NCBI RefSeq assembly: GCF_015223105.1 | Contig: NZ_JADFTZ010000005.1 | Location: forward strand, 143,610-207,609 | Direction of reading: 5' to 3' | DNA: 64,000 nt | Origin: Flavobacterium proteolyticum | GTDB lineage: Bacteria; Bacteroidota; Bacteroidia; Flavobacteriales; Flavobacteriaceae | Shown here: positions 1 through 9,174 of the stretch, one piece after another | Position numbering within the stretch: the stretch's first letter is position 1 | How the letters are laid out: every line of letters begins with the position of its first letter | Notes under the pieces: generated by a model | The model's input: only the letters and a program-made list of their open reading frames with translations | Database searches by the model: none | What the model was told of the DNA's origin: nothing | Translations under genes and position numbers: made by a program

Positions 1-89
1 GCAACCTAATTACTACACACAACAACACTGCTAAAACTTTATTATTTAATCGTAATAGTTTGTTTACAAACAAATTAACTAAAATTACT

Positions 90-815
90 ATGGCAGCAGA
101 TCAGTACGAAAACGAAGAACACAGAATTCAAGAGAAATTCAAGCAAAAAACTTGGAACGAAATAAGAACCAATGATTCATGGGCAATTTTTAAAATCATG
201 TCGGAATTCGTAAATGGTTACGAATCGATGGGAAGAATTGGTCCTTGTGTCTCTATTTTTGGTTCAGCAAGAACAAAACCAGAAGACAAATATTATTTAT
301 TAGCTGAAAAAATCGCTTATAAAATCAGTAAAGCGGGTTACGGTGTAATTACTGGTGGTGGTCCTGGTATCATGGAAGCAGGAAACAAAGGAGCTCATTA
401 TGGAGGCGGAACTTCGGTAGGTTTAAACATCGAATTGCCTTTTGAGCAACACTTTAACCCGTATATCGATAAAGATAAAAACTTAAACTTTGATTACTTC
501 TTCGTAAGAAAAGTAATGTTCGTAAAATATTCACAAGGTTTCGTTGTAATGCCAGGAGGTTTTGGAACCTTAGACGAATTATTCGAAGCGGTTACGTTAA
601 TTCAAACGAAGAAAATTGGAAAATTCCCAATTATCTTAGTAGGAACCGAATTTTGGTCAGGTTTGTTAGATTGGATTAAAAATGTCATGATTGACAAAAT
701 GAAAAACGCGAGTCCAGAAGATATGAACTTAATCAAAGTAGTTGATACAGAAGATGAGGTATTAGAAGCATTAGACAACTTTTACAAAAAATACAATTTG
801 TCTCCAAACTTCTAA
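90..815 (+). CDS. LOG-family nucleotide hydrolase (TIGR00730)
   Basis: Predicted cytosolic enzyme of the lysine decarboxylase-like/LOG fold, the family that cleaves cytokinin riboside 5'-monophosphate or related nucleotides to base plus ribose phosphate. The diagnostic glycine-rich motif GGGPGIMEAGNKGA is at about residues 89-102 and PGGFGT at 155-160; both are intact. I chose the ATG at 90; an upstream TTG at 60 would add ten residues of poor quality. Length of 241 residues fits the long bacterial LOG subgroup. A strong hairpin with a T tract follows, facing the convergent hydrolase gene. Substrate in this organism is unknown. Confidence 0.88.
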   Translation: MAADQYENEEHRIQEKFKQKTWNEIRTNDSWAIFKIMSEFVNGYESMGRIGPCVSIFGSARTKPEDKYYLLAEKIAYKISKAGYGVITGGGPGIMEAGNKGAHYGGGTSVGLNIELPFEQHFNPYIDKDKNLNFDYFFVRKVMFVKYSQGFVVMPGGFGTLDELFEAVTLIQTKKIGKFPIILVGTEFWSGLLDWIKNVMIDKMKNASPEDMNLIKVVDTEDEVLEALDNFYKKYNLSPNF

Positions 816-825
816 AAAAAAAGCA

Positions 826-854
826 AAAGTCCTTCAAACTGAAGGACTTTTTTT
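826..854. terminator. bidirectional terminator hairpin
   Basis: Perfect 10-base stem AAAGTCCTTC/GAAGGACTTT with a 5-base loop and T or A runs on both sides, placed between the convergent LOG gene and the alpha/beta hydrolase gene. Confidence 0.85.
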
Positions 855-1716
855 ATTTTGAAATGAATTCTTTGATTTTGTTTATCACAGCTTCATCGCC
901 TAAAATTTTACGATGGCCTAAACCTTCTGTAATCATCAATTCTGAACCTTGTAAATGTTCATGAATATGATAAGCTGCTTTCACGGAAACATCATCATCT
1001 TCTTTATCATGCATAATTAAAACTGGGATTTTAATTGTTTTAGCAGCTTTGTATGCTGAATAATCATCCATTTTTCCAACAAATCGTTTTTCAAAATGAT
1101 CTCTTAATTTGGTTCCGTATTCTGGTTTTAATTGTAATTTCTTGATAAAATCATCAATAATATCTTGAATGATATCGCCAGCTCCAATAGTGACCGCTTT
1201 TTTAACATTCAGATTTTGCTTTATAGCATTCAAAACCGACATCCCACCAAGCGAATGTCCAATCGCATATTCAAACGAACCATATTGTTTCTCTAACTCT
1301 AAAATGGAAGCAATAAATTCGGTCATTATCGAATAATTACCTTTTGATTTTCCATGTGCTGGAGCATCAAAACTTATGGTCATGTAGCCCATTTTTAGAA
1401 GCTCGTCCGCAATTTTTACTAATTGCGTTCCTCTACCAGACCAACCATGAACTAAAAGTACTTTTTTATCGCTTTTGCCATATTCATACACTACGATTTC
1501 TTTGTTTATCTCAGGAATCATAATACTTTTTTGAACACTTTCGCGTTCCATATGTAATTCACGTTTTGGTAATTTATGACGAATGGGAGTTGTAAAAAGT
1601 TTAGCCGCAAATTTAGTTGTTAGACTTGATGAAATAGCTTGTAAAAATTTAGCTGTATACAAAATAGGTTGAGGTATTTCAATAACTTGCGATTGTTTTT
1701 GTTTCTTTTTGGACAT
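853..1716 (-). CDS. alpha/beta hydrolase
   Basis: Serine hydrolase of the alpha/beta fold; substrate not predictable. The nucleophile elbow GHSLGG lies in mid-protein (about residues 153-158), the oxyanion region HGWSGRG near 90, the acid in DKEDDDV and the catalytic histidine in EGLGHRK near the C-terminus, so the triad looks complete. A lysine-rich amphipathic N-terminus of about 45 residues precedes the core. It is convergent with the LOG gene and shares its terminator. It lacks a signal peptide and is probably cytosolic or peripherally membrane-associated. Confidence 0.8.
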   Translation of the reverse strand: MSKKKQKQSQVIEIPQPILYTAKFLQAISSSLTTKFAAKLFTTPIRHKLPKRELHMERESVQKSIMIPEINKEIVVYEYGKSDKKVLLVHGWSGRGTQLVKIADELLKMGYMTISFDAPAHGKSKGNYSIMTEFIASILELEKQYGSFEYAIGHSLGGMSVLNAIKQNLNVKKAVTIGAGDIIQDIIDDFIKKLQLKPEYGTKLRDHFEKRFVGKMDDYSAYKAAKTIKIPVLIMHDKEDDDVSVKAAYHIHEHLQGSELMITEGLGHRKILGDEAVINKIKEFISK

Positions 1717-1839
1717 ATTCAGAAATTTTGTGCAAGTTACAATTTATATGATGTTCGGTTTAAAATTTGATTATAAAATATAGTTAAAAAATGACGCAAA
1801 AATTGAATCTGACAAACAGCTTAAAATTAAAAAAAGATG

Positions 1840-1847
1840 TAATTTTG
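1840..1847 (+). promoter_or_regulatory. -7 promoter element TAATTTTG
   Basis: Exact match to the Bacteroidota -7 consensus TAnnTTTG, 17 bases before the M48 peptidase start codon. No convincing TTG at the -33 position was found. Confidence 0.5.
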
Positions 1848-1864
1848 TAAAAAATCGATTACTT

Positions 1865-2683
1865 ATGAATATGAAATTTAAAATTGTAGTACTTCTTGCT
1901 TTTGCACTTGTGATATCGTGTGCTAAAAATCCATTTACAGGAAAGAGTACTTTAGCGTTAGTCCCTAATAGTGAAATTTTGCCTTCAGCTTTTCAACAAT
2001 ATAATCAGTTTTTATCTGAAAATAAAGTAATTACGGGTACAAGCGATGCGAAAAGAGTAGAGACAGTTGGATCTAAAATTAAAGTTGCCGCTGAACGTTG
2101 GTTAAATGCTAACGGATATGCTAATTATTTAGAAGGATACGCTTGGGAATATAAATTAGTAGATAGCAAAGAAGTAAATGCTTGGTGTATGCCTGGAGGA
2201 AAAATTGTTTTTTACACGGGTATCATGCCAATTTGTAAAGACGATGCCGGTATGGCAACTGTTATGGGACATGAGGTAGCACATGCTTTAGCCAATCACG
2301 GTCAACAACGAATGAGCGCAGGTGTTTTACAACAAGCTGGGGCAGCAGGAGTAGCGGTAGCTACAGGAAATAAATCTCAAGAAACGCAACAAATAGCAAT
2401 GACAGCTTATGGTGCTACTACTCAATTTGGTGGAATGTTACCATTTAGTAGAGCGCATGAAAGTGAAGCAGATATGATTGGATTAACTTTAATGGCAATT
2501 GCAGGATATAATCCTGATACGGCTGTAGCATTTTGGGAAAGAATGGCGCAACAATCTGGAGGACAAGCACCACCAGAATTTATGAGTACACACCCTAGTA
2601 ATGCAACTCGTATTGCTAAAATTAAAGAATTAATACCAAAAGCTAAAGCAGAAGCAGCCAAGTTTGGTGTTACTTTTAAATAA
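1865..2683 (+). CDS. M48-family zinc metallopeptidase lipoprotein
   Basis: Periplasmic, membrane-anchored zinc peptidase related to BepA/LoiP, a group tied to outer-membrane protein quality control. A lipobox (VISCAK, Cys at about residue 19) ends the signal peptide. The zinc site HEVAH is in MGHEVAHALANHG (about residues 136-148), and the third ligand is the glutamate of HESEAD further on. Length of 272 residues is typical for the short single-domain form without TPRs. A hairpin terminator follows. Adjacent genes do not suggest a dedicated substrate. Confidence 0.88.
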   Translation: MNMKFKIVVLLAFALVISCAKNPFTGKSTLALVPNSEILPSAFQQYNQFLSENKVITGTSDAKRVETVGSKIKVAAERWLNANGYANYLEGYAWEYKLVDSKEVNAWCMPGGKIVFYTGIMPICKDDAGMATVMGHEVAHALANHGQQRMSAGVLQQAGAAGVAVATGNKSQETQQIAMTAYGATTQFGGMLPFSRAHESEADMIGLTLMAIAGYNPDTAVAFWERMAQQSGGQAPPEFMSTHPSNATRIAKIKELIPKAKAEAAKFGVTFK

Positions 2684-2706
2684 TTAAAAAATTACTATTA
2701 TATTTG

Positions 2707-2732
2707 AATCCCGACATTGTCGGGATTTTTTA
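2707..2732 (+). terminator. terminator after M48 peptidase gene
   Basis: Stem AATCCCGA/TCGGGATT with loop CATTG, then a T run. It sits before the chosen start of the MFS gene, which argues against the longer upstream reading of that gene. Confidence 0.8.
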
Positions 2733-2748
2733 TTTTAAAACAATTGCT

Positions 2749-4044
2749 ATGCAACAACTTCAAAAAGGAGATTCAAAACTTTTAAATGCTTGGGCTTTTT
2801 ACGATTGGGCGAATTCAGTTTATGCTTTGGTGATTTCTTCAACTATTTTTCCATTGTATTATGGAGCTTTATTTCGTCAAAAAAATATTGAAGAAATTGT
2901 TCTGTTTGGATTTTCTATTCGAAGTGAGGCTTTAATCAGTTACGTTACCGCTTTAGGATTTTTAATCATTGCTTTTATATCGCCATTATTATCAGGAATT
3001 GCCGATTACTTAGGAAATAAGAAGTTTTTCTTGAAACTTTTTTGTTATGTAGGAGCTATTTCTTGTATGTCTTTATATTTTTTTGATATAGACGAAGATA
3101 AAATTGTTTTAAGTTTAGTTTCGTATTTACTTGCTTTAATAGGTTTTTGGGGAAGTTTAGTGTTCTATAATTCCTATTTACCCGATATTGCTCACAAAGA
3201 ACAACAAGATAAAATAAGCGCAAAAGGATTTAGTTTGGGTTATGTGGGTAGTGTTGTTTTGTTATTGATTTGTTTAGCAATGGTATTATTGTCTGAAGAA
3301 GCTAAAGCAATGCAAATGATGCGTTATTCTTTTCTTTTAGTAGGTATTTGGTGGTTAGGCTTTAGTCAATACACTTATTACTACTTACCAAATAATAAAA
3401 ATGATAATAAACTGCATAAGAATGTACTATTCAATGGTTTTAAAGAGTTACGAAAAGTTTGGCAACAAATAAATCAATTGAAATCCTTACGACGTTATTT
3501 AGGTGCATTCTTTGTCTATAGTATGGCAGTTCAAACTATTATGATTATTGCGGCTTATTTTGGAGAAAAGGAAGTGCAATGGGGAAGTGATAGTAAGCGG
3601 ACCATGGGATTAATTGTGAGTATTTTATTAATTCAATTAATTGCGGTTTTAGGAGCTTGGCTAACATCAAAACTTGTTGCTAAATATGGAAATATCAAAG
3701 TATTAATACTTTTAAATTTCTCTTGGATTTTAATTTGTACTTATGCCTATTTTGTTGTTTCTCCAAATGATTTCTATATTGCTGCCGCTTTTGTAGGATT
3801 AGTAATGGGAGGAATTCAATCGTTATCCCGTTCTACTTATTCTAAATTTATTCCTGAAGACGCAAAAGACACGACTTCGTTTTTCAGTTTTTATGATGTA
3901 GCGGAAAAAATTGGTATTGTAATCGGTATGTTTACCTATGGTTACATTGCTGATGTTACAGGTAAAATTCAAAATGCCATCTTATTTTTAATTTTATTTT
4001 TTGTGGTAGGATTACTTCTTTTGTTACGAGTTCCTAAAAAGTAA
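2749..4044 (+). CDS. MFS transporter, UMF1/Atg22-like
   Basis: Polytopic inner-membrane protein with about twelve hydrophobic segments. The N-terminal LNAWAFYDWANSVYALVISSTIFP-type region (described in pieces: WAFYDWANS then YALVI) is the hallmark of the UMF1/vacuole-effluxer-like branch of the major facilitator superfamily. GGIQSLSRSTYSKFIP in the second half is the other conserved loop of this group. Start set at ATG 2749 because the upstream TTG reading at 2704 runs through the terminator hairpin. Substrate unknown; amino acid efflux is a family-level guess. Confidence 0.82.
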   Translation: MQQLQKGDSKLLNAWAFYDWANSVYALVISSTIFPLYYGALFRQKNIEEIVLFGFSIRSEALISYVTALGFLIIAFISPLLSGIADYLGNKKFFLKLFCYVGAISCMSLYFFDIDEDKIVLSLVSYLLALIGFWGSLVFYNSYLPDIAHKEQQDKISAKGFSLGYVGSVVLLLICLAMVLLSEEAKAMQMMRYSFLLVGIWWLGFSQYTYYYLPNNKNDNKLHKNVLFNGFKELRKVWQQINQLKSLRRYLGAFFVYSMAVQTIMIIAAYFGEKEVQWGSDSKRTMGLIVSILLIQLIAVLGAWLTSKLVAKYGNIKVLILLNFSWILICTYAYFVVSPNDFYIAAAFVGLVMGGIQSLSRSTYSKFIPEDAKDTTSFFSFYDVAEKIGIVIGMFTYGYIADVTGKIQNAILFLILFFVVGLLLLLRVPKK

Positions 4045-4137
4045 GGTTCTTGGCACACATCTTGAACTATTACTTTTGAAATTGCTATTTAAAAATATTT
4101 TATGATTTGATTATCAATAAAATAGCGCTTTTCTGCG

Positions 4138-4145
4138 TACCTTTG
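4138..4145 (+). promoter_or_regulatory. -7 element TACCTTTG before lon
   Basis: Exact TAnnTTTG match. Initiation about 5-8 bases downstream would exclude the in-frame ATG at 4147 and supports the start at 4195 (or 4159). Confidence 0.5.
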
Positions 4146-4194
4146 AATGGTATTTCAAATGATAATTACTGACAAAAAGACCATAAATATTATT

Positions 4195-6657
4195 ATGCCG
4201 AATCAAAAAATACTAGCGCTTGACAATTTGTCACTTCAAGAAATGGATCCAGATGCGGAATTGATTCCGTTAATGACGCCTGAAGATGAAGAAGAAATGA
4301 ATAATGAGGCTCTACCTGAAGATATTGCCATTTTACCTCTACGAAATACCGTTTTATTCCCAGGAGTGGTTATTCCAATTACTGCCGGAAGAGATAAATC
4401 GATTAAATTAATCAATGATGCCAATGCCAAAGGAAAAATCATTGGTGTAGTGGCGCAAATTGATGAAAATGTTGAAGAACCTACTCCAAACGATGTACAT
4501 CATATCGGAACAGTAGCTCGTATCATGCGCGTTTTAAAAATGCCTGATGGAAATACTACTGTAATTCTTCAAGGGAAAAAACGTTTCGAAATTGAAAGTT
4601 TTACTCAGGAAGAACCTTATTTGAGAGCTACAATTAAAGAAGTTTCAGAAGAACGACCTGATGCTAAAAATGTTGAATTCAAAGCAATTGTAGAATCGAT
4701 TAAGGAATTGGCTATCCAAATTATCAAGGAAAGTCCAAATATCCCAACAGAAGCTACTTTTGCAATCAAAAACATTGAAAGTAATCCGTTTTTGATCAAT
4801 TTTGTTTCTTCTAATATGAATCTTTCGGTTGAAGAAAAACAACAATTATTATCGATTCCAAATTTAAAAGACAGAGCGCTTGAAACTTTGCGTTTCATGA
4901 ACTTAGAGCTTCAAAAATTAGAAGTTCGCAACGATATTCAGTCAAAAGTCCGTTTCGATTTAGATCAACAACAGCGTGAATATTTCTTGCAGCAACAAAT
5001 GAAAACCATTCAAGAAGAATTGGGTGGTGTTTCCTATGAAGCAGAAATTGAAGAAATGCGTGCCAAAGGGAAAAAGAAAAAATGGGACGATAAAACAGCG
5101 CAACATTTCGAAAAAGAATTGTCTAAGTTGCAACGTACCAATCCAAATTCACCAGATTTTGGTATCCAACGCAATTATATTGAGTTATTTTTAGAATTAC
5201 CTTGGAACGAATTTACCAAAGATAATTTCGATTTAAAACGCGCTCAAAAAATTCTAGATAGAGATCATTATGGTTTAGAAGATGTTAAAAAGCGAATTAT
5301 CGAACATTTAGCAGTTTTAAAATTGCGAAATGATATGAAATCGCCAATTTTATGTTTGTACGGACCTCCAGGAGTTGGTAAAACGTCAATTGGAAAATCT
5401 ATTGCTGAAGCTTTAGGACGAGAATATATTAGAATGTCATTAGGTGGTTTACGTGATGAAGCGGAAATTCGCGGTCACAGAAAAACCTATATCGGAGCTA
5501 TGCCAGGACGAATTCTACAAAATATTAAGAAAGCAAAAACATCAAATCCGGTATTTGTTTTAGATGAGATTGATAAATTATCTTCAAGTCATAACGGAGA
5601 TCCATCTTCGGCTTTATTGGAGGTTTTAGATCCAGAACAAAACAAAGAATTTCATGATAATTTCTTGGAATTGGGGTATGATTTATCAAAAGTGATGTTC
5701 ATTGCGACTTCAAATAGTTTGTCAACCATTCAGCCAGCACTTCGCGACCGTATGGAAATTATCGAAATGACAGGTTATACAATTGAAGAGAAAATAGAAA
5801 TCGCTAAAACACACTTGTTGCCAAAACAATTAAAAGAACACGGATTAACGGCTAAAGATTTACAAATTGGTAAAAAGCAATTAGAAAAAATCGTAGTAGG
5901 TTACACTCGTGAATCAGGTGTTCGTGGTTTAGAAAAGAAAATCGCTCAAATGGTGCGTCATGCAGCAAAATCGATTGCTATGGAAGAACCATATAACGTA
6001 AAAGTTTCGGATGCTGATATTTTAGAAGTATTAAAATCACCACGTATGGAACGAGATAAATACGAAAATAACGATGTAGCTGGAGTAGTTACTGGTTTAG
6101 CGTGGACATCAGTCGGTGGTGATATTTTATTCATCGAATCTTTAATTTCGAAAGGAAAAGGTGCGATGACGATGACGGGAAATTTAGGAACGGTTATGAA
6201 AGAATCGGTTACGATTGCTTTAGAATATATTCGTGCTAATGCTGAATTTTTAGGAATTAATCCAGAAGTTTTGAATAATTATAATATTCATATTCACGTT
6301 CCAGAAGGAGCAACGCCAAAAGACGGACCAAGTGCCGGAATTGCGATGTTAACTTCGATGGTGTCTTCTTTCACCCAAAAACGAGTGAAAAAACACATCG
6401 CCATGACAGGTGAAATCACACTTCGTGGAAAAGTGTTGCCAGTCGGCGGAATCAAAGAAAAGATTTTAGCTGCGAAAAGAGCAAACATCAAAGAAATCAT
6501 TTTGTGTAAAGAAAACAAACGTGATATCGAAGAAATTAAAGCGGATTACATCGAAGGTTTAACGTTCCATTACGTTGATCGAATGAGCGAAGTTTTAGAC
6601 ATTGCTATTACAAATCAAAAGGTGAAAAACGCTAAAGTTTTAGAAAGTAAAAAGTAA
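4195..6657 (+). CDS. lon: ATP-dependent protease La
   Basis: Cytosolic AAA+ serine protease that degrades misfolded and regulatory proteins. Order is the N-terminal LON substrate-binding domain (LPLRNTVLFPGVVIPI near residue 45), a coiled-coil linker, the AAA+ module with Walker A GPPGVGKT near 390 and Walker B VFVLDEIDK, then the protease domain with the Ser in DGPSAGIAM (about residue 713) and the Lys 43 residues later in GGIKEKILAA. All catalytic elements are intact; 820 residues is full length. ATG 4195 was picked over upstream in-frame ATGs because a TAnnTTTG element ends at 4145. A terminator follows. Confidence 0.96.
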   Translation: MPNQKILALDNLSLQEMDPDAELIPLMTPEDEEEMNNEALPEDIAILPLRNTVLFPGVVIPITAGRDKSIKLINDANAKGKIIGVVAQIDENVEEPTPNDVHHIGTVARIMRVLKMPDGNTTVILQGKKRFEIESFTQEEPYLRATIKEVSEERPDAKNVEFKAIVESIKELAIQIIKESPNIPTEATFAIKNIESNPFLINFVSSNMNLSVEEKQQLLSIPNLKDRALETLRFMNLELQKLEVRNDIQSKVRFDLDQQQREYFLQQQMKTIQEELGGVSYEAEIEEMRAKGKKKKWDDKTAQHFEKELSKLQRTNPNSPDFGIQRNYIELFLELPWNEFTKDNFDLKRAQKILDRDHYGLEDVKKRIIEHLAVLKLRNDMKSPILCLYGPPGVGKTSIGKSIAEALGREYIRMSLGGLRDEAEIRGHRKTYIGAMPGRILQNIKKAKTSNPVFVLDEIDKLSSSHNGDPSSALLEVLDPEQNKEFHDNFLELGYDLSKVMFIATSNSLSTIQPALRDRMEIIEMTGYTIEEKIEIAKTHLLPKQLKEHGLTAKDLQIGKKQLEKIVVGYTRESGVRGLEKKIAQMVRHAAKSIAMEEPYNVKVSDADILEVLKSPRMERDKYENNDVAGVVTGLAWTSVGGDILFIESLISKGKGAMTMTGNLGTVMKESVTIALEYIRANAEFLGINPEVLNNYNIHIHVPEGATPKDGPSAGIAMLTSMVSSFTQKRVKKHIAMTGEITLRGKVLPVGGIKEKILAAKRANIKEIILCKENKRDIEEIKADYIEGLTFHYVDRMSEVLDIAITNQKVKNAKVLESKK

Positions 6658-6677
6658 TTTCAAAACAATTAAAATAC

Positions 6678-6715
6678 GAACTCTCAATAATTCATTTATT
6701 GGGAGTTCTTTTTTT
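6678..6715 (+). terminator. terminator after lon
   Basis: 13-base stem GAACTCTCAATAA/TTATTGGGAGTTC with one mismatch, loop of four bases, then a run of seven Ts. Confidence 0.82.
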
Positions 6716-6777
6716 GTTTCCTAACCGATATAATTTTATCTTCGCAGTTGCGTTATAAGTAAGATTAACATCAAAAA

Positions 6778-7797
6778 ATGCTAAGAAAACTCGTATTCCT
6801 TTTATCCCTACTGCTATCGGCTGCTACATTTGGCCAAATAGGAGGTAAGAGCGTATATCAGTTTTTGAACTTAGCACAATCGCCTCGACAAGCGGCTTTG
6901 GGTGGAAAAACGGTTACTGTTGTGGATTACGACGTTAACCAAGCGTTTTACAATCCAGCAACGATTAACGAAAAAATGCACAATCGTTTATCGGCTAATT
7001 ATGGAAGTTACTACGGAGAAGTTTCTTATGGAACTGCTGCTTATGCTTACACGTATGACCGCCATTTGCAAACTTTTCATGCAGGAATTAGTTATATCAA
7101 TTACGGAACATTTGAAGGAAGAGACGAATTAGGAAATTTAACTTCTGATTTTACAGGAAGTGAAGCTGCATTATCACTAGGTTATGCCTATAATTTACCT
7201 TGGACCGATATGTATGTTGGGGCAAACGCCAAATTAATTTCCTCCACTTTAGAAAGTTATAATTCTTGGGGAGCAGCCGTAGATTTAGGATTTTTGTATG
7301 TTGATGTTGATAACGATATCAATTATGGATTGACGGTTCGAAATTTAGGATTTCAAATAAAACCTTATCAAGATACAAATGAAAAATTACCTTTAGCTAT
7401 TGATGCTGGAATTTCGCAATTGATGCTGCATGTACCGATTCGTTGGCATGTTACGTTAGAAAACTTACAACAGTGGAATATTGCTTTTTCTAATCCCAAC
7501 AGAGCACAAGGAAGTTTAGATGGAGGTTCGGAAGAGGAAAAAGTATCGTTTTTCAATAACGCTTTACGTCACGTAATTTTAGGAGCCGAATTATTTCCAG
7601 AAAAAGGATTCAATTTAAGATTAGGTTACAACTTTAGAAGAGGCGAAGAATTACGAATTGTAGACAAACGTAATTTCTCCGGAATATCAGTTGGTTTTGG
7701 ATTGCGATTTGGAAAAGTGAAATTCGATTATTCGTATTCCCGATATACCATCGCTGCCAATACGAGTTTGTTTGGTTTGATGATTGATTTGAATTAG
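6778..7797 (+). CDS. porQ: type IX secretion system protein PorQ
   Basis: Outer-membrane beta-barrel protein of the PorV/PorQ (FadL-like) group, reported for type IX secretion in Bacteroidota. It has a signal peptide ending AATFGQ, then the conserved SVYQFLNLAQSPRQAALGG segment that defines PorQ (about residues 25-43), and repeated amphipathic strands to the C-terminus, ending in LFGLMIDLN. The 339-residue length and the neighbour cmk downstream match the order I know from flavobacteria. Sugar or carboxy-terminal-domain cargo is not encoded nearby. Confidence 0.88.
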   Translation: MLRKLVFLLSLLLSAATFGQIGGKSVYQFLNLAQSPRQAALGGKTVTVVDYDVNQAFYNPATINEKMHNRLSANYGSYYGEVSYGTAAYAYTYDRHLQTFHAGISYINYGTFEGRDELGNLTSDFTGSEAALSLGYAYNLPWTDMYVGANAKLISSTLESYNSWGAAVDLGFLYVDVDNDINYGLTVRNLGFQIKPYQDTNEKLPLAIDAGISQLMLHVPIRWHVTLENLQQWNIAFSNPNRAQGSLDGGSEEEKVSFFNNALRHVILGAELFPEKGFNLRLGYNFRRGEELRIVDKRNFSGISVGFGLRFGKVKFDYSYSRYTIAANTSLFGLMIDLN

Positions 7798-7956
7798 GGA
7801 AAAGTAAAAAGTGAAAAGTAAAAAGAGGTTAGCTTAAATGAACTTAATTATTCACAAAATATTACTTAAGAAAAACTTATATGACTTATATGTTTAAAAA
7901 AAGTCAATAGATTTAATAATAAAAAACTTAGCGCCTTGGCGTCTTCGTGGCAACAT
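7798..7956. repeat. intergenic gap with short A/G repeats and a dispersed motif
   Basis: Starts with imperfect copies of AAAAGTGA/AAAAGTAA and ends with CTTAGCGCCTTGGCGTCTTCGT, a string resembling the TTAGCGCC-TTGCGTC type filler found between genes elsewhere. No ORF is supported. Similar CGCAAAG-rich filler occurs at 14570-14760 and 22290-22320 here. Confidence 0.4.
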
Positions 7957-8640
7957 ATGAAAAAAATTACCATAGCAATTGACGGTTTTTCGTCAACAGG
8001 AAAAAGTACATTGGCTAAGCAATTGGCTAAAGAGTTGGGTTACGTTTATGTAGATACAGGTGCGATGTATCGCGCGGTAGCTTATTATGCGATGCAACAC
8101 AATTTAGTTTCTGAAACGCATTTAGATGCAGCAGGATTAGTAGCTCAATTACCAAATATCAATTTACGTTTTCAATTCAATCCTACTTTAGGATTTGCTG
8201 AAATGTATTTGAATAACGAGAATGTAGAAACGCAAATCAGAACCATCGAAGTTTCGCGTATGGTAAGTAAAGTAGCCGAAATTTCAGAAGTGCGTGCAAA
8301 ATTAGTCGAACAACAACAAGCCATGGGTAAAGACAAAGGCATTGTGATGGATGGAAGAGACATCGGAACCGTAGTTTTCCCTGATGCCGATTTGAAATTA
8401 TTCATGACAGCAAGTTCAAAAACCAGAGCACAACGCCGTTTTGATGAATTAGTAGAAAAAGGACAACACATTACTTTCGAAGACGTACTTCAAAACGTTG
8501 AAGAACGCGATTATATTGATACGCATAGAGAAGATTCTCCTTTAGTAAAAGCAGATGATGCTATTGAAGTAGACAACTCAAGCTTGACCAAAAAAGAACA
8601 ATTTGAATTGGTATTAAATTTGGTGAAGGAAAAATTATAA
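7957..8640 (+). CDS. cmk: cytidylate kinase
   Basis: Phosphorylates CMP/dCMP with ATP in pyrimidine nucleotide salvage. P-loop GFSSTGKST at residues 10-18, VDTGAMYRA at about 35-43 and the DGRDIGTVVFPDADLK motif are all present, and 227 residues is the standard length. Start set at ATG 7957, the only one directly preceding the MKKITIAIDG core; the longer reading adds seven non-conserved residues. Located directly after porQ. Confidence 0.94.
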   Translation: MKKITIAIDGFSSTGKSTLAKQLAKELGYVYVDTGAMYRAVAYYAMQHNLVSETHLDAAGLVAQLPNINLRFQFNPTLGFAEMYLNNENVETQIRTIEVSRMVSKVAEISEVRAKLVEQQQAMGKDKGIVMDGRDIGTVVFPDADLKLFMTASSKTRAQRRFDELVEKGQHITFEDVLQNVEERDYIDTHREDSPLVKADDAIEVDNSSLTKKEQFELVLNLVKEKL

Positions 8641-8661
8641 ATAACCTAAACAAATAACAAC

Positions 8662-9126
8662 ATGAAATTTTTAAGCAATTCTCTAAAAGTGACTTTTGTA
8701 TTAATGTCTATTTTATTTTTAAATGGATGTAGTAATGATGAAGAAAGTGACAAAACAACCGCAAATATTGAAGGTGTTTGGCAATTAGGAAGAATGTATG
8801 GAAAAGCAAATTACAATGGAGTAAATACTAATTTAGAAGGTGATTCTGAAGGAACAATGGAGTTCAAAACGGACGGGACTTATGACAATGATGTTATTAG
8901 TGCATACATAACTGTTTCGATTCCTTCTATGAATTATTCTGAAACAACACCTATCGAAGCTTCTTCAACTTCGGGTGAATATTTTTATGACGTAACAACA
9001 GATAATTTAGAAATTGATGGCGAAATGTCAAAAGTTGTGGTTTTGAATGCTAATTATATGAAAATTAAAACATTAATCAACGATAGTGGTGTAACAGGAG
9101 AACTTTTTACCGAATATCATCGATAA
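8662..9126 (+). CDS. small lipocalin-like lipoprotein, function unknown
   Basis: Signal peptide with lipobox LNGCSNDEE (Cys near residue 23). The acidic residues just after the cysteine resemble the surface-export signal described for Bacteroidota lipoproteins. The mature part begins NIEGVWQLG, the strand typical of lipocalin-like domain lipoproteins in this phylum, and continues as about 120 residues of predicted beta structure. It follows cmk by 21 bases and precedes a strong terminator, so it may share a transcript with porQ and cmk. Ligand unknown. Confidence 0.65.
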   Translation: MKFLSNSLKVTFVLMSILFLNGCSNDEESDKTTANIEGVWQLGRMYGKANYNGVNTNLEGDSEGTMEFKTDGTYDNDVISAYITVSIPSMNYSETTPIEASSTSGEYFYDVTTDNLEIDGEMSKVVVLNANYMKIKTLINDSGVTGELFTEYHR

Positions 9127-9138
9127 TATAACCTATTA

Positions 9139-9174
9139 AAAAAGCTGTCACTTTAAAATGACAGCTTTTTTTTT
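9139..9174. terminator. bidirectional terminator hairpin
   Basis: Stem AAAGCTGTCA/TGACAGCTTT, loop CTTTAAAA, flanked by T and A runs; separates the convergent lipoprotein gene and mlaD. Confidence 0.85.
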